Notes: generated by a model from the letters alone, not told the origin. A stretch of DNA of 63,816 nt from an uncultured Halomicronema sp. (GCA_937899725.1 CALCCA010000098.1:1-63816), one strand, 5' to 3'; positions 1-9,479 are shown, numbered from the stretch's first letter. Numbers and translations: made by a program.

Positions 1-299
1 GCCTAATTAGCTGGCATTTTCCTGCCACGGCTGCATAGTTGACCCGGTAGAGCCAGAATTGCTCAGCTAGTGATTCGCATTTCTACGGGATTTCTTCCAG
101 ATTCGGCTTAGTGAGAGCCTACAGATTTTTCAAAAATTAGTTAAACGAGGCGTTCAAAAAAGCTCTTTTTTGGCGCTAGCTGATATTGACCGATCGTCAG
201 ATTTCAGCATCTTTTTCGCTGAATAATTTCAGCTAGCACGAGTCCTCAGGATTGTGATCCCGCGTTGAGATGACCATGAAAAGTTTTCGAGGTTTCCCG

Positions 300-1202
300 A
301 TGATGAATTCGACCGCTAAGATGAATCTGTACGGCTATTCACCTCAGCCAAAAACAGCCAGAAGAATTCAGAGGCAGACATTTTTGGCTCCTCTTTTACA
401 GTTTTTGCCGGCTCAAAATAATCGTCGTTTTCACGCTTACTGTGTGGGCTTACCTCGTAGCGGCACACATTCCTTTGGGTATATGTTTGGCTCGCGTTAT
501 TCGTCCAAACATGAACCCGCGAAAAAGACTACAATCAGCCATCTTCTCCGTCATCTGAGTGGAACGTATACCGAGAGTCAGTGGAAGGCATTGCTGCGAT
601 GCCGCGATCTCAAACTGGGGCTTGAGCTGGAGTCATCCCATTACTTGCATCACACGATGGCAATATTGGCTGAGATGTATCCCGAGGCAAAGTTCATTCA
701 TACCGTCCGTGAACCTCTTTCCTGGCTGGCTTCTGAGATTAATCAGAACCTCGAAACCTGTGAAAATCCCATGTGGAGAGCGATAGAACGGGCGCGCTAC
801 GAACGTTATGGGTTTCGGTATGCACCAGAGGAAAAAGTCCTGGCAGCTTTAGACGCAGTTTGGCCAGTTGCGAGCTACTTGAGCTACTGGCGTGACCACA
901 ACGAATTAATCATGAGGGTTATTCCTAAAGATCGATTGCTCGTGCTGAGAACCCATGAAATCAAGCACAGTATTGACCGAATTGCCCATTTTCTGAACAT
1001 CCATCCAGAGACAATCAACACGTCTGCTTCCCATTCAGGCAAAAATTCCAGCAAAAAGTTTGATTTATATGCTCATGTCGATATGGATTTTGTCCAAAAA
1101 AAGGTGGATTTACACTGCGGGCCTCTAGTTGAACAGTTATTCGACAAAGTACCTCAGTTCTACTTGCCTGACAAAACTCTTCAGCCCCTAACTCTATCGT
1201 AG
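300..1202 (+). CDS. Sulfotransferase-family protein (upstream tandem copy)
   Basis: Predicted PAPS-dependent sulfotransferase, which would move sulfate from PAPS to a hydroxyl or amino group of a glycan or small molecule. The 5'-phosphosulfate loop is visible as GLPRSGTHS, and a 3'-phosphate-binding segment as TVREPLSWLASE. It is strongly similar along its length to the gene at 1964, sharing MNLYGYSP near the N-terminus, SHYLHHT, PEAKFIHTVREP, SYLSYWRDHNE, DRLLVLRT and KxFDLYAHV, so the two are a tandem duplication. The frame is open from 270. I chose ATG 300 because it gives the same N-terminal length as the paralogue and has GAGG upstream; ATG 270 or 321 is possible. No signal peptide or membrane segment is seen. 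The substrate is unknown; the sulfated-polysaccharide locus downstream makes a glycan plausible. Confidence 0.8.
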   Translation: MMNSTAKMNLYGYSPQPKTARRIQRQTFLAPLLQFLPAQNNRRFHAYCVGLPRSGTHSFGYMFGSRYSSKHEPAKKTTISHLLRHLSGTYTESQWKALLRCRDLKLGLELESSHYLHHTMAILAEMYPEAKFIHTVREPLSWLASEINQNLETCENPMWRAIERARYERYGFRYAPEEKVLAALDAVWPVASYLSYWRDHNELIMRVIPKDRLLVLRTHEIKHSIDRIAHFLNIHPETINTSASHSGKNSSKKFDLYAHVDMDFVQKKVDLHCGPLVEQLFDKVPQFYLPDKTLQPLTLS

Positions 1203-1418
1203 GATTGGCCATGTCAAAGCTGACTGTCGAAAGTCTCACCGATGTTGGAATTTTCGGCAGTCAATCAGGCCTTTCCCTTCGCTGTTATGGAGCTTTTTGA
1301 GCGATGCATGCTGAGCTTAGAGTGGGTAAGTTTCACAACCTATTTTTGTAATCCTCAAGCAATTTAAAGGTCTTGACAGTCTTGAATTGCTTGGTATAAG
1401 TAGAAAGCCCTAATTATC

Positions 1419-1498
1419 GTAGGGTGTGTCATCGCCTAGCGTGACGCACCAAAGCCAATCCTGGCGGTGCGTTGGGCTGTCACCACAACGCACCCTAC
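1419..1498. repeat. 80-bp MITE/REP-like inverted repeat
   Basis: The element begins GTAGGGTG and ends CACCCTAC, with further complementarity inside (GCGTGACGCACC and GGTGCGTTGGG; CAACGCACCCTAC at the right end). Elements with GTAGGGTGCGT termini are common short intergenic repeats in cyanobacteria. It has no coding capacity. The transcript would fold into a long hairpin on either strand. Confidence 0.65.
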
Positions 1499-1526
1499 AG
1501 TAATGTTTATTTATGGCTACCTACTT

Positions 1527-1654
1527 AGCAGAATTCGGAATATAGAATACCCTGCGGGAAGGACAAGCCCTACGGAATTCGGAGTTGTAAAGCTTGCTAG
1601 CTAATTATTTTAGCTATCTGGGATGACTTGATTAAACTGCCGCTTGCTGTAGTG
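1527..1654. repeat. Dispersed intergenic repeat, copy 1
   Basis: Starts with GCAGAATTCGGAAT and ends with a segment reading GATGACTTGATTAAACTGCC followed by GCTTGCTGTAG. The same two blocks in the same order recur at 57469-57568, and the end block plus a CGGAAGTCGG-like start recur at 62764-62853. All three lie in non-coding DNA. Family identity is unknown. Confidence 0.5.
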
Positions 1655-1727
1655 AGCAACTAGAGATCGAACAAATGCTCAGAATCGCGGAGTCTGAGCC
1701 AACTGCTAGGGCGGCAATGCAGTTCCT

Positions 1728-1757
1728 ACCCAATCAGTAACTCTATACTGATTGGGT
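1728..1757. repeat. Perfect 12-bp stem hairpin
   Basis: ACCCAATCAGTA pairs perfectly with TACTGATTGGGT across a 6-nt loop (ACTCTA). No T-run follows on either strand, so a simple Rho-independent terminator is unlikely. It is the first of two strong structures in the 240 bp before the second sulfotransferase and may be part of its leader or a REP-like element. Confidence 0.6.
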
Positions 1758-1867
1758 GAAGAACTCGAGCTGACAAATTTCATGAATTAGGCTGAGTCAT
1801 CCTTGAAACCGATAATCGGCTCTCAGGTGAAATGCTCTCTGTGGCCATACATTATTGCTGGAGTCCT

Positions 1868-1892
1868 ATCACCGATTGACTCAATCGGTGAT
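1868..1892. promoter_or_regulatory. 25-bp near-perfect palindrome upstream of the second sulfotransferase
   Basis: ATCACCGATTGA and TCAATCGGTGAT are perfect 12-bp arms around a single central C, followed by TTTTG. As DNA it could bind a dimeric repressor. As RNA the stem plus short U-run could act as a weak terminator or attenuator about 70 nt before ATG 1964. The role is inferred from structure and position only. Confidence 0.45.
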
Positions 1893-1963
1893 TTTGAGGT
1901 GGGAAATCTTTAAGCTTTGGGTACTATGCAGGGTGACCAGAAAGTGCTTGGTTGTTGAGACTG

Positions 1964-2815
1964 ATGGCAAATATGAAACCTGCGATGAATCTGTACGGCT
2001 ATTCACCCAAGCCTCAAAAAGCAAAGTTGATGCGGAAACAAGCATTTTGGGCTTCTTGGTCGCAGTTTCTGCCGATGCAAAACAGTCGTCGTTTTCAGGC
2101 TTATTGTGTCGGTCTGCCTCGCAGTGGTACACACTCCCTCGGGTATATGTTTGCTGCTCATTACTCATCTCAGCATGAGCCGATGGATGATGATACGATT
2201 CCCCACATTCTCCGCTTCCTAGCGGGTGACTACTCTGAAGGTCAGTGGAAAGCGTTATTGCGGTGGCGCGATCGCCAACTCGGTCTTGAGATGGAAGCTT
2301 CTCACTACTTACATCACACGGTATCCGTTCTGGCTGAGCTTTATCCTGAAGCCAAGTTTATTCATACTGTCCGTGAACCCTTCTCGTGGTTGGCTTCTGA
2401 GATCAATCAAAACCTCAAGACTCGTTCGGCAACTCTCAAATGGCGTGCTCTAGAGCGTGCTCGCTATGGTCGTTATGACTTCGAGTATGAACCTGAAGAG
2501 ACAGCGCTCAAAACTTTGGATGAAATCTGGCCCGTATCTAGCTATTTGAGCTACTGGCGTGACCATAACGAATGCGTTCTGAAATCAGTACCTGCCGATC
2601 GACTGTTAGTGCTGAGAACTCAGGATATTCGGGAAAGTATTGATAAGATTGCCGAGTTCTTGAATATCAGCCCTGAGACGATCGATGTCTCTGCTTCTCG
2701 GTCTGGGACGAATCCCAGCAAGGATTTTGATCTATACGCACATGTCAGTCCAGACTTTGTGAGAGAAAAAATAGACCGACACTGCGGTGTGCTGGTGCAA
2801 AAATTATTTGGTTAG
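1964..2815 (+). CDS. Sulfotransferase-family protein (downstream tandem copy)
   Basis: Second member of the tandem pair. The PAPS-binding loop GLPRSGTHS and the segment TVREPFSWLASE are both intact, as are the shared blocks SHYLHHT, SYLSYWRDHNE and DRLLVLRT. The product ends about 18 residues earlier than the upstream paralogue, right after QKLFG. ATG 1964 (MANMKPAMNLYG) aligns with the start chosen for the first copy; TTG 1952 and ATG 1985 are alternatives. Two hairpins precede it, so it may be regulated separately from the first copy. It is probably soluble and cytosolic. The acceptor is unknown. Confidence 0.8.
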   Translation: MANMKPAMNLYGYSPKPQKAKLMRKQAFWASWSQFLPMQNSRRFQAYCVGLPRSGTHSLGYMFAAHYSSQHEPMDDDTIPHILRFLAGDYSEGQWKALLRWRDRQLGLEMEASHYLHHTVSVLAELYPEAKFIHTVREPFSWLASEINQNLKTRSATLKWRALERARYGRYDFEYEPEETALKTLDEIWPVSSYLSYWRDHNECVLKSVPADRLLVLRTQDIRESIDKIAEFLNISPETIDVSASRSGTNPSKDFDLYAHVSPDFVREKIDRHCGVLVQKLFG

Positions 2816-3222
2816 GAGGCTCAACGTCATCAATGAGCCAGAGGATGGTAGCGAGCAGATTTGTCGACCGGCCCCAATCATCTGTGTAGTGGTTGAACGC
2901 TGGCAAATGCCCGCCTACCGTCATGGAAGCACGGATTAAAACTGCGATCGCACGGCCAAGCTCAAATCTCAACCGGCATAGCAACAGCCTGGTGCATGAG
3001 ATGGGCATAAGAAGAAAGCCTCCTTTCCAAAGCCTTTAACATTAAATGCACTTGGCTTGGGCAACACGCTCACGCGCCTGACTGGCAATTGGGGTGTTAA
3101 GAGAAACTGAGGGCCACCCAGATTGTGGCGCGATTAGGGGTAGTCTAGCGGAGCATTTACTGGGGGTGGCGATCGCGTCACCGCTGTTGCCGTGTTTTTA
3201 GTTGTTACATTTCCTAAGCCCC
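2816..3222. other. Intergenic region before thyX
   Basis: About 400 bp with two HIP1 sites and no convincing open frame. A minus-strand frame at 2745-3008 overlaps the sulfotransferase 3' end and has no recognisable features. I see no clear terminator. Confidence 0.6.
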
Positions 3223-3945
3223 ATGGATCGCTTTACCGTTGAGGTTATTTCTCAAACCCCCAACCCTCAGCAAACCATCTACGCTGCCATGCACCAAGAC
3301 TACGCTGAGGGGTTTGTTGCCCATGAGCGCGATACCTGGCCCGGTGAAGCGCAGGCTGGCGAGGTCGTGATCAAAAATTTGCTCAAGGGCGGGCGTGGTC
3401 ACTTTGGCCCCTTAGAGCATCCTCAAATTGTGTTGAACGTGGGCTGGTTTCCCCACAGCACGATGCAGCAGATCCGTACCCATCGCGTTGGTCTGAGCTT
3501 TGATGTGCAAAGTTTTCGCTATACGGGCAGCCGTATTCTCGATGTGGTGATGGGCAAACGCGAGGTGGACGAAGTCTTCTATTTACGGCCTGTCGGCGCT
3601 TACAGCGATCGCCAGGGCAAAAAATATGACTACACCGCTGCAGAACGCCAGCGCGATTTGGATTGGTGTCTGCAAGCCTGCCATCGCTATCAAGAAAAAA
3701 TTGAGGCAGGCTTTGCCGAAGAACATGCTCGGGGGCTGATCCCCTTTGATGTGCGCCAGCATTGGGTGGTGTCGGCCAATCCGCGATCGCTGATGCACCT
3801 GCTCGACCTGCGCTGGAAGGCCGACGCTCAGCTCGAAGCCCAGAAAATGTGTGAAGCAATTTGGCCCCATTTCGAAGCCTGGGTACCGGCGATCGCCGCC
3901 TGGTATGAAGAAAATCGCCTGAAGAAAGCTCGCCTCGCTCCGTAA
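3223..3945 (+). CDS. thyX: FAD-dependent thymidylate synthase ThyX
   Basis: Flavin-dependent thymidylate synthase, making dTMP from dUMP with methylene-tetrahydrofolate, FAD and NADPH. The family signature is visible as RTHRVGLSFDVQSFRYTG, a form of the RHR-x7-8-S motif that binds dUMP and FAD. C-terminal blocks such as LIPFDVRQHWVVSANPRSLMHLLDLR are typical of the family. Length (about 240 aa) fits. The frame is open from TTG 3202, but ATG 3223 (MDRFTVEV) is the natural family start. It stands alone, with no folate or nucleotide genes around it. Confidence 0.93.
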   Translation: MDRFTVEVISQTPNPQQTIYAAMHQDYAEGFVAHERDTWPGEAQAGEVVIKNLLKGGRGHFGPLEHPQIVLNVGWFPHSTMQQIRTHRVGLSFDVQSFRYTGSRILDVVMGKREVDEVFYLRPVGAYSDRQGKKYDYTAAERQRDLDWCLQACHRYQEKIEAGFAEEHARGLIPFDVRQHWVVSANPRSLMHLLDLRWKADAQLEAQKMCEAIWPHFEAWVPAIAAWYEENRLKKARLAP

Positions 3946-4073
3946 ATGCCCGGTGCTGCGTCGGGGATGTGTAAAGGATAGTTGCCAACCCACCTATTCC
4001 AGAATGGTTTTCGCCACAGTGAGAAGGCGGTGTCATTCAGCACCCCGCCTCCTCTCTAGCAGGACTCCTCAAG

Positions 4074-5351
4074 ATGCTTGCGTATCAGCGGTTCCGAAAT
4101 GCGGGTCTTTTAGCACTAACGCTATTGCTCATAGCGCTGGGCGCGACGATTTACCCCGGCAACGCGCAAGTCTCGACGACGTCTCTCACCGTTGAGGAGC
4201 GGGTCAATATCGCCCTAGCGCAGGCCCAAGTTGAGGTCGGAGCCACTCAATTGGCCGCAGCGCTGAGCGTTCAGATCGAAGATGATGAACTGCGCTTTGG
4301 CACCGGCTTTTTGCAATTTGCCAATGCCGTCGAAAATCTGGGGCAGTCCTGGTATCAATATGGCCTGCGATCGCAAGGCGCGTTGACAGGGATCTTCCCG
4401 ATCTTGCGATTGCCCGTGCCCGATAATCCGACCCCTACCCCGATGAATAACGCTCAGGCTCGCCAGGTACTAGAGCAGTTTGAGGCCGATATTTTGCTGG
4501 CAGAAGCCACCCTGGCCCCGATCGCCGATAACACCGTGAAGCTGGGGGTCAATTTAGGACAGGCTTATCTTGATTTCGATGCCGATAGTGAAGGTTCTGA
4601 TCCCGAAGCGCTGTGGCGCATTTATGGCGATCTCACCTGGACGCAAATCACTGAAGCGCAAGCTGCTAACTTTCGCATCACGCTGGATGCGGGTGATGTG
4701 CAGTGGCTGCGGGGCTATTGCCACTTGTTAGCGGCACTGCTCGACTTTTATCTAGCCCACGATGACTCGATGCTGTTCGACCATACGGCCCATCTATTTT
4801 TCCAAAATCCTGAGATTCCCTACCCCTTTCTCCGAGAACGGCCCCCTGAGGAAGTCTTTCCGGATGCGTTTTTAGATGCGATCGCCCTGGTGCATCTGAT
4901 TAACTTGCCAGTTATTGATCGCGATCGCCCGGCAGCAGCGCTGGGCCATTTGCAACAGGTGACGGCCTTGAGCCGCCAAACCTGGGATCTTTACCGCCAA
5001 GAGACTGATGACGACCACGAGTGGATTCCGAATCCTAACCAGACGGGGGTGATTCCGGGCGTACCGGTAACGCCAGAGATGATTGACCAATGGCTGGCCT
5101 TTTTGGATGAAGCGGACACCATCTTAGCGGGCGATCGATTGCTGCCCTTTTGGCGAGGCACCGAGCCAGTAGGCTTGAACTTGCAGCGCATATTCACTGA
5201 GCCCGAAACCTTTGATGCCGTTCGCTGGGCGCAAGGCACGGCCGCTGTATCCTATTTAGAAACCGGAACGCTCACCAACCCCGATTTTTGGTGGCAACTG
5301 ATGGCCGCCTTTGACGGTCGTTTCCTTTTCTTTGCTCTTTGGTTTAATTAG
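4074..5351 (+). CDS. Exported protein of unknown function
   Basis: I do not recognise the family. Residues 1-32 look like a signal peptide: RFRN followed by a hydrophobic core LLALTLLLIALGATIY and a likely cleavage after GNA-Q. The mature 390 residues are acidic, rich in Ala, Leu and Asp, and look mostly helical, with no cysteine pair or clear catalytic motif. The C-terminus ends in aromatic residues (RFLFFALWFN). ATG 4074 has AGGACT about 8 nt upstream. It follows thyX by about 130 bp on the same strand. A periplasmic or thylakoid-lumen location is inferred from the signal peptide only. Confidence 0.7.
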   Translation: MLAYQRFRNAGLLALTLLLIALGATIYPGNAQVSTTSLTVEERVNIALAQAQVEVGATQLAAALSVQIEDDELRFGTGFLQFANAVENLGQSWYQYGLRSQGALTGIFPILRLPVPDNPTPTPMNNAQARQVLEQFEADILLAEATLAPIADNTVKLGVNLGQAYLDFDADSEGSDPEALWRIYGDLTWTQITEAQAANFRITLDAGDVQWLRGYCHLLAALLDFYLAHDDSMLFDHTAHLFFQNPEIPYPFLRERPPEEVFPDAFLDAIALVHLINLPVIDRDRPAAALGHLQQVTALSRQTWDLYRQETDDDHEWIPNPNQTGVIPGVPVTPEMIDQWLAFLDEADTILAGDRLLPFWRGTEPVGLNLQRIFTEPETFDAVRWAQGTAAVSYLETGTLTNPDFWWQLMAAFDGRFLFFALWFN

Positions 5352-5512
5352 CCCAAAGGCCCCGTATCTACTCTTCCATTCAGAAAGACAATTTCTTTTG
5401 TCTATTTGTTGGTAAATTCAAATTGAAGAACGATTAATTCATCAAATTTCTTCAAAAATAGGGAAATCTATTATCGCATCTCGTAGATTTCACTATATTC
5501 GCAACCAATATC

Positions 5513-6481
5513 GTGGCTAATATCGATATCACAGTGGCAATTTGTACCTATAACGGCGAAAGTCGTGTACCAGAGGTGCTCAATGCTCTAAATGCTCAAA
5601 CAGACATCGATTCAATCTCGTGGGATGTGTTGATAATTGACAATGCCAGCCAAGACAATACTGGCGAGATTGTTCAGCAATATCAAAACAGTACAGCCTG
5701 CCCTTATCTTCTACGTTGTATATCTGAGCCTAAGAAAGGACTAGCCTTTGCCCGACAGCGAGCGATAGAAGAGGCTCAGGGAGGAATTATCGCTTTCTTA
5801 GACGACGATAATATTCCGACATCCAGCTGGATAAAGCAGGTTGCCGATTTTGCTAGTCAACATCCTGAAGCAGGCGCTTTCGGCGGTAAAGTGCATGGGC
5901 AGTTTGAAACAGCTCCCCCTGAGAACTTTGAAAAGATTGCTACGTTCTTAGCACTCACAGACCGTGGAGAACAAGCCCATTGCTACAGACCTCAAAAACG
6001 GATGCTACCGCCTGGTGCAGGATTAGTTGTTCGACGGCAAGCTTGGCTTGATAACGTGCCAGAGCAAACTCTATTGAAGGGGCGCATCAATAATTCCTTT
6101 GTCGCTGGCGAAGACTTAGAAGTTTTAGCCCATATCCAGAAAGCCGGCTGGGAAATCTGGTACAACCCCAAAATGCTTATTCATCACAAAATCCCCAAAC
6201 ATCGACTAGACAAAAAATATTTACTCAGCATTGCTTGGGGCACGGGGCTCTGTCGCCATCATATCCGTATGGCCCGCTATGAATCCTGGCAAAAAATAAT
6301 ACTGACACCATGCCATATTGCAAATGATATTTTTGTTTTCTTAGTGTCCGTTTTTCATTTTTTGTCATCTCCTAAGAAAAAGCTTCTGGGTGACTTCGAC
6401 TTGATTTATCGCTTAGCCACAGTTCTCAGTCCTTTCTATTTCTTTTCGATTTTTTTTGTTGGTCATAAAAATGGAGATTAG
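5513..6481 (+). CDS. HpsE-like GT2 glycosyltransferase (hormogonium polysaccharide type)
   Basis: Family-2 GT-A glycosyltransferase. It shows the nucleotide-sugar fold start (TVAICTYNGESRVPEVLNAL), the block GLAFARQRAIEEAQGGIIAF, the metal-binding DDDN, and the acceptor-side motif AGEDLEVLAHIQKAGW. This pattern, including PENFEKIATFLAL and PPGAGLVVRR, matches my memory of HpsE, needed for hormogonium polysaccharide in Nostoc. The C-terminal 50 residues are hydrophobic and may sit on the membrane. Start is GTG 5513, with no strong ribosome site. It lies outside the main polysaccharide locus. HpsE identity is by recognition, not alignment. Confidence 0.75.
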   Translation: MANIDITVAICTYNGESRVPEVLNALNAQTDIDSISWDVLIIDNASQDNTGEIVQQYQNSTACPYLLRCISEPKKGLAFARQRAIEEAQGGIIAFLDDDNIPTSSWIKQVADFASQHPEAGAFGGKVHGQFETAPPENFEKIATFLALTDRGEQAHCYRPQKRMLPPGAGLVVRRQAWLDNVPEQTLLKGRINNSFVAGEDLEVLAHIQKAGWEIWYNPKMLIHHKIPKHRLDKKYLLSIAWGTGLCRHHIRMARYESWQKIILTPCHIANDIFVFLVSVFHFLSSPKKKLLGDFDLIYRLATVLSPFYFFSIFFVGHKNGD

Positions 6482-6638
6482 AGTGAGCCACTGCCTGCAG
6501 AAGAGTTGAGTGGTTCGATGTTAATCAACGACACCTTAAATTAACAAGACAATGCCTTGAACTGACAAGGCGAGACTTTATAAGGATTTAATCCGTTACG
6601 AAATACTAGGCACCCTTAAAACCGCTTAACTTTATGTC

Positions 6639-7592
6639 ATGATGCCAAGCATATCTATCATCCTTAATACTTATAATAGTGCTCGGTTTCTCTTAGAAAC
6701 AGTCGATACTGTTTTAAATCAAACTTTCCAAGACTTTGAGCTTATCGTCATTGATGACGGATCACAGGATCACTCATTGGCCCTCGTTTCTTCTGTCAAT
6801 GATTCTAGAATCAAAGTATTTCCATACGCTAATGCGGGAATTGCGGCAAGCCGAAATCGAGGCTTGCAGCATGCGACAGCCGAGTTTGTGGCCTTTCTGG
6901 ATCATGATGATCTATGGCATGAGAAAAAGCTGGAAAACCAATGGCAAGCATTGAAAGCAAGACCAAGTGCCGCATTTGCTTACAGCTGGTTGAAAACTAT
7001 TGACGAATCAGGGGATTTTATTCGGACATACCCGCCTGTTCGTCATAGCGATAATGCCTATGAAAAACTCTTAGTCAAGAACTTCCTTCATACTGCTTCC
7101 AATCCTCTAATCCGTCGCAAAGAGTTAATAGAGATTGGCGGATTTGATGAAGCAATTTATGGTGCTGATGACTGGGATGTTTTCATCCGACTCGCGACCA
7201 ATTCTCCGATCGCCGTCAGTCCTCATCATGAAATCTATTATCGTATTGTCAAAGGCTCTGGCTCTGCCAATGTTGACAAGATTGAACAAGGCTGTCTGCA
7301 AGTTGTTCATAAGGCATTTCAAGCTGCGCCCTTGAAGTTTCAATCCATTAAACCAAGAACCCTCGGTACGATTTATCAGTATCTTTGTTTCAGAACTTTG
7401 GAAGAGATGGCTGACCGCAGGAGTGGATTTAAATCGCTACACTATTGGCAGAAATCCTATAAGAATAATTCCAAACTTTGGGGGATTGTCCCAACCTCTA
7501 AGGTTTTTTTAAAGGCTATATTGGTGATGCTCTTCTCGCCGATTGTCATCAGTTATATTCTTTCTCGAATCAACCGCAACCCCCAAGATTAA
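6639..7592 (+). CDS. GT2 glycosyltransferase
   Basis: GT-A family-2 enzyme: N-terminal SIILNTYNSARFLLETVDTVLNQ, then FELIVIDDGSQDHS, the NRGLQHA segment and a catalytic-metal motif LDHDDLW (DHDD in place of the usual D-x-D-D). FDEAIYGADDWDVFIRLA is the typical acceptor-loop region. About 35 hydrophobic C-terminal residues suggest membrane association. It is 157 bp after the HpsE-like gene on the same strand and may be co-transcribed. The sugar and acceptor cannot be inferred. Confidence 0.8.
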   Translation: MMPSISIILNTYNSARFLLETVDTVLNQTFQDFELIVIDDGSQDHSLALVSSVNDSRIKVFPYANAGIAASRNRGLQHATAEFVAFLDHDDLWHEKKLENQWQALKARPSAAFAYSWLKTIDESGDFIRTYPPVRHSDNAYEKLLVKNFLHTASNPLIRRKELIEIGGFDEAIYGADDWDVFIRLATNSPIAVSPHHEIYYRIVKGSGSANVDKIEQGCLQVVHKAFQAAPLKFQSIKPRTLGTIYQYLCFRTLEEMADRRSGFKSLHYWQKSYKNNSKLWGIVPTSKVFLKAILVMLFSPIVISYILSRINRNPQD

Positions 7593-7727
7593 AGGGTTCA
7601 ACAGGCAGGGTAAAGCAGGGATAGATCTTGATTGCTCAGGAATGTCCTTTGAATCAGTAATGTCTCAAAGTAGGCTGCTTTCTAAATAGATAGAATATCG
7701 TGTTTGTTGATTTGACAGGATACAAGA

Positions 7728-7755
7728 AAGGGTATCGAAAAACTTCGATACCCTT
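7728..7755 (-). terminator. Hairpin between converging GT2 and PEP-CTERM genes
   Basis: AAGGGTATCGAA and TTCGATACCCTT form a perfect 12-bp stem with a 4-nt loop, 37 nt past the stop of the minus-strand PEP-CTERM gene. The T-run is short on either strand. It lies between convergent genes and could serve both. Confidence 0.6.
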
Positions 7756-7792
7756 ATCGATTCAATGAGTCTCAGGTTTGAGAAACGTCGAA

Positions 7793-8491
7793 CTAGGCAG
7801 ATTGCTTCTTGCGGTTCATCAAGGAGCCAGCAGACACTAGGCCAAAGGCTGCGAGGCCTAATAGGCTAGCAGGCTCAGGCACTGATGCTGCGGCTACCTC
7901 GAAAGCGATCAGCGTTTCTTTGGAAGCATCACCTGTAACCTGGTTGGACAACTTGACGCTATCAAAAACACCAGCGAAGTTTACAAAGGCATCAAAGTGG
8001 TAGCTGCCTTGCTTATCTGCGTCGTTTGTAGACAGTCCAACGGCCTGTGCGATGTCTGTTCCATCAAAGATACCGACAGAGGCACCGCCTGAGAAAAACT
8101 CGATCACGTTGAAAGTATCAACCGAACCCCAGAAAAACTCGAACATACCATCGAGACCCGAAACCTCAATGAGATTAGTGACCCCAACTGGCTGCGCCCC
8201 GATGCTCGCAACGTTGTATGAAACAACAGAATCAGAGTCATCGTTAGTGTCAAAGTTGCCAGACTTTTGCTCATCGTCGGTGCCTGGTGTTTTAGTGAAT
8301 TGATCAATAGAACCAGAGGTCACTAGACCCTCATCGACAGTGTAGCCAGCGCTTGCTAAGTCAGTACAAAGAGCCGTGGGGCATTGGTTTCCAGTAACCG
8401 TGAAGTTAACTGCATGGGCTGGGGCTACGGACATGGCAACAGCAGCACCTGCAACCAAACCGGGTAAAATCGCAATTTTGTTGATATTCAT
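7793..8491 (-). CDS. PEP-CTERM surface-sorted protein
   Basis: Exported protein with an N-terminal signal peptide (about 27 aa, ending PAHA) and a C-terminal sorting tripartite signal: VPEPASLLG, a hydrophobic helix and the basic tail MNRKKQSA. PEP-CTERM proteins are handled by exosortases and are linked with exopolysaccharide-producing bacteria. The middle region (about 175 aa) is Ser/Asp/Gly-rich and beta-like, with two cysteines in NQCPTALC. No enzymatic motif is seen. It converges with the GT2 gene over a shared hairpin. No exosortase gene is in the window. Confidence 0.85.
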   Translation of the reverse strand: MNINKIAILPGLVAGAAVAMSVAPAHAVNFTVTGNQCPTALCTDLASAGYTVDEGLVTSGSIDQFTKTPGTDDEQKSGNFDTNDDSDSVVSYNVASIGAQPVGVTNLIEVSGLDGMFEFFWGSVDTFNVIEFFSGGASVGIFDGTDIAQAVGLSTNDADKQGSYHFDAFVNFAGVFDSVKLSNQVTGDASKETLIAFEVAAASVPEPASLLGLAAFGLVSAGSLMNRKKQSA

Positions 8492-9479
8492 ATCAGGATG
8501 ACCTTGAGGAATGTTTAGAATGACTACCGTTCGGCAAAGTTGCTAACGCAACCTTGGATGCTAGGGAACCTTTCAACGCAATTGGGTGTAACCACTGCAA
8601 GAAGAATCATCCCCGTCTGTATCTATGTAATTGCATGTGACTTTTATGTGCATTAATTTACCTAGTCTTTTACGTAAACTTTATCGTAAAGGCCTTGCTT
8701 GTAAGGATATATAGAATCGAGATTGAGATTTCCGTATCAGCGAAACTACTGAGGCTGTACGCCCCAAAAGCTCTCATAGTCATGATTCTGGAAGAATATA
8801 TGTTGTGTGAACGAAGGTGCTAGGCCACGCCAGTAAGATTCTCTAGCGGCTTCAGTCAAGGGGAGCGCCAAATTCTTTGGGCTTGTATATATATAGACGT
8901 CAGCTTGGCTGTGCTGCTCACTTATGTGAGTGTGATCATGGCTCTTGACCAACCTCAATGTCCCTAGCGAAGCGGCACTGCTTTCGACGGGGGCTCAAAA
9001 CGCACAGTGAGCAGCAGTATGGGACGTCTAGATGCCAGTGATGGGGCCTGCTTGAGAATAGCGTCACTGATCGCAGTGGGAGCAATACCAAACCCCTACG
9101 GAAACTTGCTTGTCTTGGAAATATTATTGAGGCGCTGTTCTCTTATGGTCGTCTCGGCTGTGTGCGCTAGCGACCTCTTGAGCCATCTTGGGTGTCGCCC
9201 TCTGTAGCGCTGGCCACTTTGCTAAGGACACCTAGGAGCACTCTGATCCTTTGCGCATCGACAAAGTGACTTTGCAGTCTTGTTCTAACCGGACTGGCGA
9301 CTGCTCCGTAGTGCGTCAACGATATGACTGCAGACTGCGATCGCTGACCAGTGACGGAATCTCTTCATCAGCGATCGCCCTTGCTTAAAACACGGATATC
9401 ACTCGCTCCCTTGCCGAGCTTGACGGAGCGCTGTCAGGCAACCTTGCACCATTGTGTGAATGTGCCCTGCGGCTCAGCT
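8492..9479. other. Long intergenic region with palindromic motif
   Basis: Nearly 1 kb without a credible gene; small frames at 8746-8958 (minus) and 9007-9207 (plus) lack protein character. At 8669-8678 is the perfect palindrome TTTACGTAAA, followed by a related half-site TCGTAAA at 8684-8690. It sits about 180 bp upstream of the PEP-CTERM start and is a candidate operator for it. The rest is unexplained. Confidence 0.5.

Larger units (their letters stand above)
1203..1963. other. Repeat-rich spacer between the twin sulfotransferases
   Basis: No credible gene lies here. The 760 bp hold an inverted-repeat element at 1419-1498, a dispersed repeat at 1527-1654, a perfect hairpin at 1728-1757 and a palindrome at 1868-1892. 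Short open frames near 1855-2178 overlap the second sulfotransferase in another frame and have no protein character. The accumulation of repeats suggests insertions after the tandem duplication. Confidence 0.7.

Noticed and set aside
3383-4036. 217-codon minus-strand open frame
   Set aside because: Antisense to thyX, with Arg/Pro/Ser-rich nonsense composition.
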